Assembly (NCBI RefSeq): GCF_025452235.1
Contig: NZ_CP104965.1
Span: 3,716,501 to 3,780,500 of the forward strand
DNA length: 64,000 nucleotides
Source of the DNA: Devosia neptuniae
GTDB taxonomy: Bacteria > Pseudomonadota > Alphaproteobacteria > Rhizobiales > Devosiaceae
Direction: 5' to 3'
This document shows positions 18,862 to 27,485 of the stretch, piece by piece. The notes under the pieces were generated by a model that saw only the letters and a program-made list of their open reading frames with translations, had not been told where the DNA came from and made no database searches. The number at the start of each line of letters is the position of its first letter. Position 1 is the stretch's first letter. Both the position numbers and the translations under genes were made by a program.

Positions 18862-19752
18862 TTATCCCTTCACCGCGCCAGCGGCGATGCCGCGCACGAA
18901 CCATTTTCCAGAAACGAAATAGACGATCAGCGGAACGGCGGCCGTGAGGATGGTGGCGGCCATGTTGACGTTGTATTCGCGTACGCCCTGGACGGAGTTG
19001 ACGATATTGTTGAGCTGGACGGTCATCGGGTAATTCTGGGTGCCGGCGAAGACGACGCCGAACAGGAAGTCGTTCCAGATGCCGGTGACCTGCAGGATGA
19101 TGGCGACCGCAAAGATCGGCAGCGACATGGGCACCATGATCTGGAAGAAAATCCGCCAGAACCCTGCCCCATCGACACGCGCCGCCTTGAACAATTCCTG
19201 CGGCAGCGACGCAAAATAGTTGCGGAACAGCAGGGTCAGGATCGGCATGCCGAAAATGGTGTGGATCAGGATGACGGCCCAAAGCGTGCCGAAAATCTTC
19301 ATCTGCGCGGTGATCATCACCAGGGGATAGAGCATCACCTGATAGGGAATGAACGAGCCGAGCAGCAGCACGGTGAAGAAGAATTCGGAGCCCTTGAACC
19401 GCCAGTTGACCAGCGCATAGCCGCTGACCGCAGCGATGAACACCGAGACGATGGTGGAGGGCAGCGTGATCTTGACCGAGTTCCAGAACCCGGGCGCCAG
19501 ACCATTGCAGGTGAGGCCCGTACAGGCGCTGGTCCAGGCTTTCACCCAGGGCTCGAAGGTGACTTCGAGCGGCGGGGCGAAGATGTTGCCCCAGCGGATT
19601 TCCGGCAGGCCCTTGAGCGAGGTGGTGATCATCACATAGAGCGGCAGCAGGTAATAGAGTGCTGCGACGATGATGATGCCGTAGATGATGATCCGCGTAG
19701 GGGTAAAGAACGAGCGCGGGCGGGGTCCGCTGGCTTCTGCGTTTGTGGTCAT
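18862..19752 (-). CDS. Carbohydrate ABC transporter permease (MalG type)
   Basis: A 296-residue inner-membrane protein with six hydrophobic segments. The EAA loop is ELFKAARVDGAGFWRIFFQI followed by MVPMSLP, and the closing sequence KWFVRGIAAGAVKG is characteristic of MalG-type permeases. It pairs with the permease at 19765-20706. Confidence 0.92.
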   Translation of the reverse strand: MTTNAEASGPRPRSFFTPTRIIIYGIIIVAALYYLLPLYVMITTSLKGLPEIRWGNIFAPPLEVTFEPWVKAWTSACTGLTCNGLAPGFWNSVKITLPSTIVSVFIAAVSGYALVNWRFKGSEFFFTVLLLGSFIPYQVMLYPLVMITAQMKIFGTLWAVILIHTIFGMPILTLLFRNYFASLPQELFKAARVDGAGFWRIFFQIMVPMSLPIFAVAIILQVTGIWNDFLFGVVFAGTQNYPMTVQLNNIVNSVQGVREYNVNMAATILTAAVPLIVYFVSGKWFVRGIAAGAVKG

Positions 19753-19764
19753 GACCGGTCCTTC

Positions 19765-20706
19765 CTACGTGTGCTTCTTGGGGCCGAATTCGACGATGAC
19801 CCATGGAATGAGCAGGACGAAAACGGTCAGGAGCATCACGGTGGAGGCGGACAGCGCCTGACCGAGATTACCGGCGGAGAACATATAGTTGATGACGTAT
19901 TTGGCGGGCACTTCCGAGGACAGGCCCGGACCGCCATTGGTGAGCGCCACCACCAGATCGTAGGTGCGGACAATACCGGAGCCGACGATCACCAGGGTGG
20001 TGACAATGACACCGCGCATCATGGGCAGCACGATCTGCAGATAGGTGCGCCAGGTGGGAATGCCATCGACGCGGGCGGCTTTCCAGATTTCGCCATCGAC
20101 GCTACGCAGACCGGCGAGCATCAGCACCATGACAAAGCCCGTGCCATGCCAGAGGCCAGCGATGAGCAGTGCATAGAGCACCATGTCGGTATTGGTGATC
20201 CAGTCGAAGGTGAAATTGGTCCAGCCCAGGCCACGCATGGTGGATTGCAGGCCCAAAGTGGGGTTCATGATCCACTGCCACACCAGGCCGGTGACGATGC
20301 CGGACAGCGCGAATGGATAGAGGAAGATGGTGCGGAAACCGTCTTCAAAGCGGATGCGCTGATCCATGAGCACGGCGAGCACGAAGCCCACCACCATGGT
20401 GAAGACGAGCGAGAAAATGCCGTAGGTCAGCAGGTTCGTCGCCGAAATGCGCCAGCGGCGCGTGGCGAAGAGACGCTGATACTGATCGAAACCGACAAAG
20501 GCGCCATTGGGCAACGCACGGGAATCGGTAAAGGAGAACCAGATGGTCCATAGCGTGCAGCCGATGAACACGACGAGCACGATGGCAACCATCGGGCTGG
20601 CGGCGAGCTTGGCGCTGATATTGCGCACGAATAAATTATACAACAGACCAGGCGGACGGGTCCGCTCCAGTGCAGTCGCCCCGTGCAGGGACTGGGCTTC
20701 GGTCAT
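19765..20706 (-). CDS. Carbohydrate ABC transporter permease (MalF type)
   Basis: A 313-residue inner-membrane protein with six hydrophobic segments and the EAA loop EIWKAARVDGIPTWRTYLQI followed by VLPMMRG. It is 12 bases from the next permease and 73 bases after the binding-protein gene, with a hairpin in that gap. Confidence 0.92.
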   Translation of the reverse strand: MTEAQSLHGATALERTRPPGLLYNLFVRNISAKLAASPMVAIVLVVFIGCTLWTIWFSFTDSRALPNGAFVGFDQYQRLFATRRWRISATNLLTYGIFSLVFTMVVGFVLAVLMDQRIRFEDGFRTIFLYPFALSGIVTGLVWQWIMNPTLGLQSTMRGLGWTNFTFDWITNTDMVLYALLIAGLWHGTGFVMVLMLAGLRSVDGEIWKAARVDGIPTWRTYLQIVLPMMRGVIVTTLVIVGSGIVRTYDLVVALTNGGPGLSSEVPAKYVINYMFSAGNLGQALSASTVMLLTVFVLLIPWVIVEFGPKKHT

Positions 20707-20739
20707 GGGTCTTGCCTACTCCGGCTAAAAGCAATTTGC

Positions 20740-20769
20740 GAAAATGGGGCAGCCCGCGAAGGCTGCCCC
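20740..20769 (-). terminator. Hairpin between the sugar-binding protein and permease genes
   Basis: A perfect GGGGCAGCC/GGCTGCCCC stem (20746-20754 and 20761-20769) with a 6-base loop; the minus strand continues ATTTTCGC. Partial termination or 3'-end protection of the binding-protein mRNA is likely. Confidence 0.65.
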
Positions 20770-20779
20770 GGCGTCGCGC

Positions 20780-22024
20780 TTAGTCAGCGGCGTCGATGAT
20801 CTGGGCGTAAGCCTCGATATAGTCATCGATCGGGTAGGACTTGTCGGCGAAGAATTCCTGATTGAGATCGTCCAGCTGCTGCTGGGTGTCGCTCGAGTTC
20901 AGGGTTTCGCCACCGGGCAGCAGGCCGTCCGGTCCCTTGAGGATTTCGATGGCCTTCTTCATGCAATCATTGGCCGACGACATATCGATGTCGGTGCGGA
21001 TCGGCATGGAGCCCTTCTTGAGGTTGAAGGCAACCTGGGCTTCCGGGGAAACCAGCAGCTTGGCCAGCGTGACCTGGGCGTCGAGAACGTCCTGCGCCGT
21101 GCCTTCAGGCAGCTTGGGGAAGTAGAACGCGTCGCCGCCGCCTTCGATGCGGTTGGACAGACCCAGGCCTGGCAGGCATTCGTAATCCGTACCGGGGACG
21201 GCGCCGGCCAGTGCGAATTCGCCCTGGATCCAGTCACCATGGATGTTGCCGGCAGCTTCGCCAGCAATCAGCTGGTTGGCCACGTCGGCAAACTGCGGGA
21301 CGACTTCAGCGGGATCGACAACATCACGGACAGCGGCCCAGGCTTCGGCAACCTTGCGGAATTCGGGGCTGCGGACAGCCTCGGCGTCGTGATCCTGGTT
21401 GATCTTGAGATAGAGCTCGGGCCCACCAACGTCAGCCAGCAGCACGCCGGGAATGCCGTTCAGCGGCCAGCCGGCAGCCAGACCGAAGGGAATGATGCCC
21501 TTTTCACGCAAAGCGGGGAAGGAAGCGACATATTCGTTCCAATCCTTGGGCGTTGTCAGACCGGCATCCTTGTAGGCCTTGTCGCTCAGCCAGAGCCAGT
21601 GCCAGGAGTGGATATTGATCGGCACGCAATAGATCTTGCCGTCATAGGTGCAGGCGTCGAGCAGCTTGGGATCGGCAAAGAAATCGGCCCAGCCATCTTC
21701 CTGTGCAATCGGGGTCAGATCGGTCATCAGACCGGCCTTGATGAGTTCCTCGGCGTCGCGACCGGTGTTCATCTGGGTGGCGCCCATCGGATTGCCGCCC
21801 AGAATGCGGCTGATGATCACCGGGTTGGCGCCCGTGCCGGAACCGGCCAGCGCGCTATCGACCCACTTATTGCCGGTCGCGTCGAACAGACGGGCAAATT
21901 CGGCGACAGCGGCGGATTCACCACCCGATGTCCACCAATGGGTCACTTCGAGCTCAGCTGCCTGCGGCGCAGCCGAACACATCAAAGCAGCCGCCAAAGT
22001 GGCGGCCACGGCAAATTTCTTCAT
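20780..22024 (-). CDS. Carbohydrate ABC transporter substrate-binding protein (family 1)
   Basis: A 414-residue periplasmic protein. The signal peptide MKKFAVAATLAAALMCSAAP is cut near QAA. The mature start ELEVTHWWTSGGESAAVAEFARLF is the classic CUT1 sugar-binding opening, and QMNTGRDAEELIKAGLMTDL, GDWIQGEFALAG and FYFPKLP follow. It is the first gene of the operon, behind two candidate LacI operators, and should bind the sugar later handled by the isomerases and dehydrogenases. Confidence 0.92.
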   Translation of the reverse strand: MKKFAVAATLAAALMCSAAPQAAELEVTHWWTSGGESAAVAEFARLFDATGNKWVDSALAGSGTGANPVIISRILGGNPMGATQMNTGRDAEELIKAGLMTDLTPIAQEDGWADFFADPKLLDACTYDGKIYCVPINIHSWHWLWLSDKAYKDAGLTTPKDWNEYVASFPALREKGIIPFGLAAGWPLNGIPGVLLADVGGPELYLKINQDHDAEAVRSPEFRKVAEAWAAVRDVVDPAEVVPQFADVANQLIAGEAAGNIHGDWIQGEFALAGAVPGTDYECLPGLGLSNRIEGGGDAFYFPKLPEGTAQDVLDAQVTLAKLLVSPEAQVAFNLKKGSMPIRTDIDMSSANDCMKKAIEILKGPDGLLPGGETLNSSDTQQQLDDLNQEFFADKSYPIDDYIEAYAQIIDAAD

Positions 22025-22116
22025 ACTATAATCCTCCCAACGTCCTCATGAGGCTACTGCCTCCGCGAAGCCGCCGACCGCGGTGCATCTTCCTCAAGAT
22101 GTCCGGACCGGCCGCA

Positions 22117-22130
22117 TGTAATCGATTGCA
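22117..22130. promoter_or_regulatory. Candidate LacI-family operator 1
   Basis: TGTAATCGATTGCA, a 14-base near-perfect palindrome with the central CG usual for LacI-family operators, in the gap between the sugar-binding protein and the lacI-type gene. Confidence 0.65.
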
Positions 22131-22151
22131 TCGCCACATCCTCAGACGGTG

Positions 22152-22165
22152 TGCAATCGATATAA
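22152..22165. promoter_or_regulatory. Candidate LacI-family operator 2
   Basis: TGCAATCGATATAA shares the left half-site TGCAATCGAT with operator 1 and lies 35 bases from it. The right half is weaker. Confidence 0.55.
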
Positions 22166-22247
22166 TAACCTTCGGCTACTTGTTGCGTCTCTGTCAAGAT
22201 CGAATTAGACCAAAGTCTGAGGGAGCGAGGGAGAGGCGCCAACGGCG

Positions 22248-23285
22248 ATGAACGAATTCAAGAAAACGCCGACAATTCAAGATGTTGCGCGTGTGGCTGA
22301 GGTTTCATCGGCAACGGTGAGCCGGGCATTGACGTCGCCGGAGCGGGTTTCGGAGGCAACGCGGGAGCGCATTACGGCGGCGGTTGTGGAGACGGGCTAT
22401 ACCGTGAACCAGATGGCGCGGTCGCTGCGGCTGCGGGCGGCTAAAACCATTCTCATCGCCATCCCCAATATCGGCAATCCGTTCTATTCGACGATTCTGG
22501 ATGCCGTGGTGCAGGACGCGGCGGAGCGCGGCTATGGCGTGCTGGTGGCCAACAGGCTGGGCGGCGATCCGACGCTTGGCCTCAAGGATTATTTCTATTC
22601 CAACCGCGCGGACGGGCTGCTGCTGTTCGATGCCACGCTGAATCTGGAAGCCCTGCAGGATCTGCCGCTGGTGCGGGGCAATCGCCCGCTTGTGCTATCC
22701 TGCGACGACATTCCCGATGCACCGCTGGATCTGGTGATGACGGATAATCGCGATGCGGCTGACACCGCTACGCGGCACCTGATCGAGTTAGGCCACAAAA
22801 GAATCGGTACCGTGCGCAGCCGCACCACGCCCAATGTGGTCAGCGAGCGACATTCCGGCTTTGAGCGGGCGCTCAAGCGGGCCAATCTGCTGATCCGCCA
22901 GGACTGGATCTGGCAAGGCGACCACACCATTGGCGGCGGTATAGTTGCGGCCGAATCCTGGCTGGCGCTCAACGAGCGACCGACAGCCATGTTCTGCGGC
23001 AATGACGAAACAGCGATCGGCTTTATCTCCCGGCTGCGCCAGGCGGGAATCGATTGCCCGCGCGATGTGTCGGTGGTGGGCTTTGATGACATTGCCGTCG
23101 CCCAGCATCTCTCCCCTGCCCTCACCACGATGCGGCAGCCGCGCTACTATATGGGCAAGGTCGCAACGGCGCTGTTGCTGGACATTCTCGAGGGTCCAAC
23201 AGCCGAGCGCACACCGACGCGGCGCATTCTGAAATCCGAACTCATCATCCGCGCCAGTACCGCCTCGCCGCGGGATTTCAACTAG
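22248..23285 (+). CDS. LacI-family transcriptional regulator
   Basis: A 345-residue repressor. The N-terminal helix-turn-helix and hinge are typical: TIQDVARVAEVSSATVSRAL, then SPERVSEATRERI. The rest is a periplasmic-binding-protein-like sugar sensor (ILIAIPNIGNPFYSTILDAV, AMFCGNDETAIGFISRLRQA, VSVVGFDDIAVAQHLSPALT). It is divergent from the carbohydrate operon and probably controls both directions through the two palindromes in the 223-base gap. The inducer is probably the imported sugar or its first product (inference). Confidence 0.93.
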   Translation: MNEFKKTPTIQDVARVAEVSSATVSRALTSPERVSEATRERITAAVVETGYTVNQMARSLRLRAAKTILIAIPNIGNPFYSTILDAVVQDAAERGYGVLVANRLGGDPTLGLKDYFYSNRADGLLLFDATLNLEALQDLPLVRGNRPLVLSCDDIPDAPLDLVMTDNRDAADTATRHLIELGHKRIGTVRSRTTPNVVSERHSGFERALKRANLLIRQDWIWQGDHTIGGGIVAAESWLALNERPTAMFCGNDETAIGFISRLRQAGIDCPRDVSVVGFDDIAVAQHLSPALTTMRQPRYYMGKVATALLLDILEGPTAERTPTRRILKSELIIRASTASPRDFN

Positions 23286-23349
23286 CTTTGGGCAATGTCC
23301 GCAAAGCAGTTTTCCCCGGCGCAATGATAGGCTAAAGGGATGGCGCGTG

Positions 23350-23426
23350 GGTCCCGTAGCTCAGCTGGATAGAGCAGCAGCCTTCTAAGCTGTTGGTCGC
23401 AGGTTCGAGTCCTGCCGGGATCGCCA
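23350..23426 (+). tRNA. tRNA-Arg(TCT)
   Basis: A 77-base cloverleaf with encoded CCA: acceptor stem GGTCCCG/CGGGATC, D arm GCTCAGCTGGATAGAGC, anticodon stem GCAGC/GCTGT around loop CTTCTAA (anticodon TCT at 23384-23386), and T arm with GTTCGAGTC. Confidence 0.96.
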
Positions 23427-23456
23427 ATATACTTCTTCTTCGTCATCATCACGGCA

Positions 23457-24590
23457 TCAGGCGTCGACGGAAATCTGCATTGCTTTCCCGTCCACCAGTT
23501 CGGTGAGATGGGAGGCCAGATTGGCCACTGGGCAGGCGTGGTTGGGCAGGATTAGCAGTTTGGTGCCGATGTCCAGACGAACGCCGGCGCAGTCGAGGAA
23601 ACCATGTTCCTCGGACAGTTTCTCCACACGAAGCGGTCCGCGGCCATCTGCCAGCCAGGCCTCGCCGAAGCCGGTGCCCGCGCCGGTGCCGTGTGGCCCG
23701 ATATCGGAGCTCAGTGTCTTTGAACCGGCATCGATAATGGCATAGCGGTCATTGGCCGAGATCACGCTGGCGACGACTGCAAGCGCCAGGTCGCTTCTGC
23801 GGGCGATGCCGAGGCGTACGGCCGTGAGATCGAGGAAGATATAATTGCCCGGCCGTAGTTCCGTCAGCCCCTCGAACCCGGCATTGCACAAAGCTGTGGG
23901 TGTGCTGCCGACCGAAAGCTGGCTGGGGGCAAAGCCCGCTTTGGTGAGCCGGTCGTGCAGCGCGAGCAATAGTTCGCGTTCGGCGGCGGCGATCTCTGCA
24001 ATTTTGGCGGCGCTGGCGGCACCGTAGGAGTGGCCGGCATGGGACAGCAAACCGACGAAGTCGATGCCTTCAGCGGCCAGCGACCTGGCGAGTGTCAGCG
24101 CTTCGTCATCGGCTGGATCTACGCCGCACCTTTTAAGGCCCACGTCGACTTCAATGAAGGCCTGTCCCTTGAGGCCGGTTTCCCGACTGGCTTGAGCGAG
24201 CGCCGCAACACCGTTCGGGCTGTCGATAACAAACCGCAAGCAGACCTCATGGCGCGATGCGAGCTTGAGCAAGTCAGTGGCGACCGCAGCATCGATGATC
24301 GGATAGGCAATGGTGACGACCGGAATGCCTGCCGCAATGAAGTGGCTGGCCTCCGTTGCGCGGGAAGCAGTGACGCCAGCGGCGCCGGCCGCGATCTGCC
24401 GGCGAGCGAGATCGATGCTCTTGTGCGTCTTGATGTGTGGGTGCAGTGCGATCTGGTCCACCGCCAGACCCTGCATGCGCTCGATATTGGTGCGCATGAC
24501 CGCGCCGTTGAGCACCACGGCGGGGGTAGCAACCCGCTCAAAGCCGGCAAAACCTGGCAGGTCAGGTAGGTCACGAGACTGTCGATGCAT
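23457..24590 (-). CDS. PLP-dependent alanine racemase-fold enzyme (D-threonine aldolase / D-serine dehydratase-like)
   Basis: A 377-residue member of the DSD1 / D-threonine aldolase group, which cleaves or dehydrates D-hydroxy amino acids. The opening VATPAVVLNGAVMRTNIERM and HPHIKTHKSIDLARRQ contain the PLP lysine (K54 or K57). GSTPTALCNAG binds the PLP phosphate, and the C-terminal LPNHACPVANL carries the HxC metal ligands of the family. ATG at 24590 is preferred; the frame is open to 24641. It follows an XRE-cupin regulator and an N-carbamoyl-D-amino-acid hydrolase on the same strand, which supports a role in D-amino-acid breakdown. Confidence 0.82.
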   Translation of the reverse strand: MHRQSRDLPDLPGFAGFERVATPAVVLNGAVMRTNIERMQGLAVDQIALHPHIKTHKSIDLARRQIAAGAAGVTASRATEASHFIAAGIPVVTIAYPIIDAAVATDLLKLASRHEVCLRFVIDSPNGVAALAQASRETGLKGQAFIEVDVGLKRCGVDPADDEALTLARSLAAEGIDFVGLLSHAGHSYGAASAAKIAEIAAAERELLLALHDRLTKAGFAPSQLSVGSTPTALCNAGFEGLTELRPGNYIFLDLTAVRLGIARRSDLALAVVASVISANDRYAIIDAGSKTLSSDIGPHGTGAGTGFGEAWLADGRGPLRVEKLSEEHGFLDCAGVRLDIGTKLLILPNHACPVANLASHLTELVDGKAMQISVDA

Positions 24591-24644
24591 CGAGCTAGCA
24601 GACCATCTTGAGCTGGCGAATAGCGGCCTGGGGCCTAGCATTAA

Positions 24645-25289
24645 TCATTCTGAGACGCCCGGATTGGAAGGCAGGTCCGTTCCCGCAAAGCAGACCGACA
24701 GAATGCGTCCCGTTTCGGGCCCGACTGCGTGAAAACCATGGTCCATGGCGCCATCGAAATAGACCGAGTCTCCGCTCGCCAATACGACCGGAGCATAGGG
24801 GTTCATCTCGAAGACCACGGGGCCAGCCAGGACATAGACGAATTCTTCGCCACGATGGGCGCTGCGCACGCTGGGACTTTGTGGAGAGCGCGGCAGGACA
24901 TCGATCAGCATGGGCTGCAGCGACTTGGCCGCAAGGTCGGTACCGAGCGCTTCGTACAGGCCCATATCGTTGGAAAAGCGCGTGCCCTCCCCTGCCCGCG
25001 TGATGGCACGGGCGGCACCCGAAAAACGGGGATGGACGCTGCCCCCCAGGAGATCGACGAAGTCGATTTCGAGCCCGGTCGCCAACCGCGTCAGAACGCT
25101 ATAGGCGGGCTGGGTCTGGCCATTTTCGATCTTCGACAGGGTCGAAATGGCAACGCCCGTTTTTTTCGACACTTCCGACAGCGTCCAGCCATTGGCCTTT
25201 CGCAGATCCGAAAGGATGCGCGCAACGGCGGTTTCCTGGCTCGCCTCGGGGGCGGCGCGGCGATTGACGAGGGGATCGCTCATGCTCAC
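24645..25289 (-). CDS. XRE-family transcriptional regulator with cupin domain
   Basis: A 214-residue two-domain regulator. Residues about 20-80 are a Cro/CI-type helix-turn-helix (LRKANGWTLSEVSKKTGVAI, then STLSKIENGQ). Residues about 125-205 are a small-molecule-binding cupin (RGEEFVYVLAGPVVFEMNPY...GDSVYFDGAMDHGFHA). Its start overlaps the stop of the carbamoylase by 4 bases, so they are translationally coupled. Such regulators often control amino-acid or polyamine use. Candidate sites are the two TTTTC-N6-GAAAA repeats upstream of the carbamoylase. Confidence 0.9.
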   Translation of the reverse strand: MSMSDPLVNRRAAPEASQETAVARILSDLRKANGWTLSEVSKKTGVAISTLSKIENGQTQPAYSVLTRLATGLEIDFVDLLGGSVHPRFSGAARAITRAGEGTRFSNDMGLYEALGTDLAAKSLQPMLIDVLPRSPQSPSVRSAHRGEEFVYVLAGPVVFEMNPYAPVVLASGDSVYFDGAMDHGFHAVGPETGRILSVCFAGTDLPSNPGVSE

Positions 25290-26230
25290 GGCTCCTGCGG
25301 TGGCGCCACCGGGCCCTTGCGCTCGACAATCAGGCGATAATTGTCGGGCTCGCGGTGGCGTGCGAAGTCGAAAATGGTCCGCCGGTAAAGCGCCGCCATG
25401 TCGAGGTCGCAGCGGGCCGTGATGACTTCGTCGTCGGTCGTCGTCGCCATCGCGACGATCTGCCCCGATGGCGCGACGATCATGGACTGGCCGATCATGC
25501 GCGAACCCTCCTCATTGCCGGCCTTGGCCGTTGCCACGACCCAGGTCGAGTTCTGGTAAGCCCCGGCCTGCACCGAGAGCTGGTGATGAAAACCCGTCAA
25601 GCTGTCGGAATCGAAATTGCCGGTATGATCGTCCGGCGTGTTGTAGCCGAGGAGAATCATCTCCGCGCCCTGCAAGGCCATGACACGGTAGGTTTCGGCC
25701 CAGCGGCGATCGTTGCAGATGCACATGCCCATGACCGCGCCCATGCTGCGCCACACGGGAAAGCCCAGATTGCCGGGTTCGAAATAGTACTTTTCCAGAT
25801 GCTGGCTGCTGCGTCCGGCCTGTGGCGCGTCATAGCCAGGCAGGTGCACCTTGCGGTATTTCCCCACTACGCGCCCGGCGCGGTCCACGAGGATGGACGT
25901 ATTGAACCGCCGCGTGCGGCCCTCCTCCGCCGCCAATTCGGCATAGCCGAGATAGAAGCCGACCCCGAGCCTCCTGGCTTCCTCGAACAGCGGGAGCGTT
26001 TCGGGCCCCGGCATCTCGGTTTCGAAAAAGGCATCGATCTCGGCCGGATCCGTCAGATGCCAGCGCGGGAAGAACGTCGTCAGCGTCAGTTCGGGAAACA
26101 CCACAAGTTCGGCGCCACGCGCATGCGCCTGTCGCAAGGCGGCCAACAGACGCAGCACCACGTCCTTCCGCGTTGCGGAGCGGGCGATCGGTCCCATCTG
26201 GGCTGCTGCAACGACAATGGCGCGATCCAT
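25286..26230 (-). CDS. hyuC: N-carbamoyl-D-amino-acid hydrolase (nitrilase superfamily)
   Basis: Hydrolyses N-carbamoyl-D-amino acids to D-amino acid, CO2 and ammonia; 314 residues. The nitrilase triad is in the positions known for the Agrobacterium enzyme: E47 in VVFPELTLTTFFPRW, K127 in GKYRKVHLPG, and C172 in GMCICNDRRWAETYR. Long stretches (ETEMPGP, RRFNTSILVD, QHLEKYYFEPGNLGFPV) recall that enzyme closely. ATG at 26230 is chosen; the open frame above it is the shadow of the facing operon. No hydantoinase gene is in the window, so its substrate may enter as the carbamoyl compound. Confidence 0.9.
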   Translation of the reverse strand: MDRAIVVAAAQMGPIARSATRKDVVLRLLAALRQAHARGAELVVFPELTLTTFFPRWHLTDPAEIDAFFETEMPGPETLPLFEEARRLGVGFYLGYAELAAEEGRTRRFNTSILVDRAGRVVGKYRKVHLPGYDAPQAGRSSQHLEKYYFEPGNLGFPVWRSMGAVMGMCICNDRRWAETYRVMALQGAEMILLGYNTPDDHTGNFDSDSLTGFHHQLSVQAGAYQNSTWVVATAKAGNEEGSRMIGQSMIVAPSGQIVAMATTTDDEVITARCDLDMAALYRRTIFDFARHREPDNYRLIVERKGPVAPPQEP

Positions 26231-26244
26231 GACTGCTCCAAACT

Positions 26245-26264
26245 GATTTTCCGTACAGAAAAAT
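26245..26264. promoter_or_regulatory. Candidate operator site 1 (TTTTC-N6-GAAAA)
   Basis: An inverted repeat, TTTTC-CGTACA-GAAAA, lying 15-34 bases ahead of the carbamoylase start. The same arms and nearly the same spacer recur at 26324-26344. Confidence 0.55.
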
Positions 26265-26323
26265 GCAAACTCCATACGGGCCTGCCGCGAGGAAGCATGC
26301 AAGAATTTACCGGCGCTGCATAG

Positions 26324-26344
26324 GATTTTCCGAAGAGAAAATTT
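26324..26344. promoter_or_regulatory. Candidate operator site 2 (ATTTTC-N6-GAAAAT)
   Basis: A perfect 6-bp inverted repeat, ATTTTC-CGAAGA-GAAAAT, 79 bases from site 1, start to start. Both are in the 246-base region between the divergent carbamoylase and BMP operons. Confidence 0.55.
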
Positions 26345-26476
26345 CTGTGGACGGCCAGTAATCAAAACTTCATAGTCCCTGTCGCGTGGGAAGTCAGACG
26401 GTTGCGGCAGAGGGGCCGGAATACCGGCGAAAAGAACAGGCGGCGGGGCCGCTGCAAGGGATAAAGGTTCAAACTG

Positions 26477-27484
26477 ATGAACGACAAACCGATGATGATT
26501 TCCAAGCGTAGGCGTCTCAAACTGCTGGCAGCGCTGGCTCTGAGCGTGGCGAGCGCGCCGCTTCTGGCAAGCGTCGCCTGGGCGGCCGACCCGTTGAAGG
26601 TCGCCATGATCTTGCCCGGGCCCATCAACGACAATGACTGGAATGCCGGCGGCTATGCAGGCCTGCAGGCGGCAGCCAAGAATCTGGGCATCGAAGTCGC
26701 CTACAGCGAAAACGTCGCCGATGCAGACGCCGAGCGCGTCATGCGCGACTACGCCTCGCGCGGCTATGGGTTGATCTTTGCCCACTCCTTCTCCTACGGC
26801 GACGCGACGCTGGCCGTTGCGGAAGATTTTCCGGACGTAGACTTCATGGCCGGCACCGCGCAGAACCTGGCGGACAATGTCGGTACCTATGACAATCCCG
26901 ACTATCAGGGGGCCTATCTCACCGGCATGCTGTCGGCTGGCGCCAGCAAGTCCGGCATTATCGGCTGGGTGGGCGGCAATCCGGCCCCCAACATGCTGGC
27001 CAATTACCACGCCTGGACTGCCGGCGCGAAGGAAGTCAATCCGGACGTCACCGTGATGATCTCCTGGCTCGGTTCGTGGTTCGATCCGCCGAAGGCCAAG
27101 GAAGCGGCCATTGCCCAGGTCGAGCAAGGTGCGGACGTTTTGAGCGCCCAGTCGGTCGGCGTCATCGACGCTGCGGTGGAAAAGAAGGTGCTGGTCATCG
27201 GCGCAGTGTCCGACCAGAACCATCTCGGTCCCGAAGCTGTGTTGACCAGTGTCCTGTGGGACCTCGGCCCGCTCGTCACCGAGGCGGCCAAGTCGGTGAT
27301 CGAAGACCGTTGGGAGAGCAAGACCTGGAGCTACGGCATCAAGGAAGGCTCGATCCGGCTTGCCGATTTCCATGGCCTGGACGCCAATATCAGCCCGGAA
27401 GTCCTCAAGGCTACCGAGGCCAAATTCGAGGCAATCAAGGCCGGCGATTTCGTCGTGCCGCATGACACCTCGATGGTCGAGTAA
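26477..27484 (+). CDS. BMP-family ABC transporter substrate-binding protein
   Basis: A 335-residue periplasmic protein of the Bmp/PnrA family, which binds nucleosides or related heterocycles. The signal peptide is RRRLKLLAALALSVASAPLL, cut near AWA. The mature start DPLKVAMILPGPINDNDWNA and the blocks VADADAERVMRDYASRGYGL, FMAGTAQNL, NVGTYDNPDYQGAYLTGML and GADVLSAQ are typical. ATG at 26477 has an AAAGG site 9 bases upstream. Unlike the other binding-protein genes in this window, it is followed immediately by its ATPase gene, without a hairpin. Confidence 0.9.
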   Translation: MNDKPMMISKRRRLKLLAALALSVASAPLLASVAWAADPLKVAMILPGPINDNDWNAGGYAGLQAAAKNLGIEVAYSENVADADAERVMRDYASRGYGLIFAHSFSYGDATLAVAEDFPDVDFMAGTAQNLADNVGTYDNPDYQGAYLTGMLSAGASKSGIIGWVGGNPAPNMLANYHAWTAGAKEVNPDVTVMISWLGSWFDPPKAKEAAIAQVEQGADVLSAQSVGVIDAAVEKKVLVIGAVSDQNHLGPEAVLTSVLWDLGPLVTEAAKSVIEDRWESKTWSYGIKEGSIRLADFHGLDANISPEVLKATEAKFEAIKAGDFVVPHDTSMVE

Positions 27485-27485
27485 C

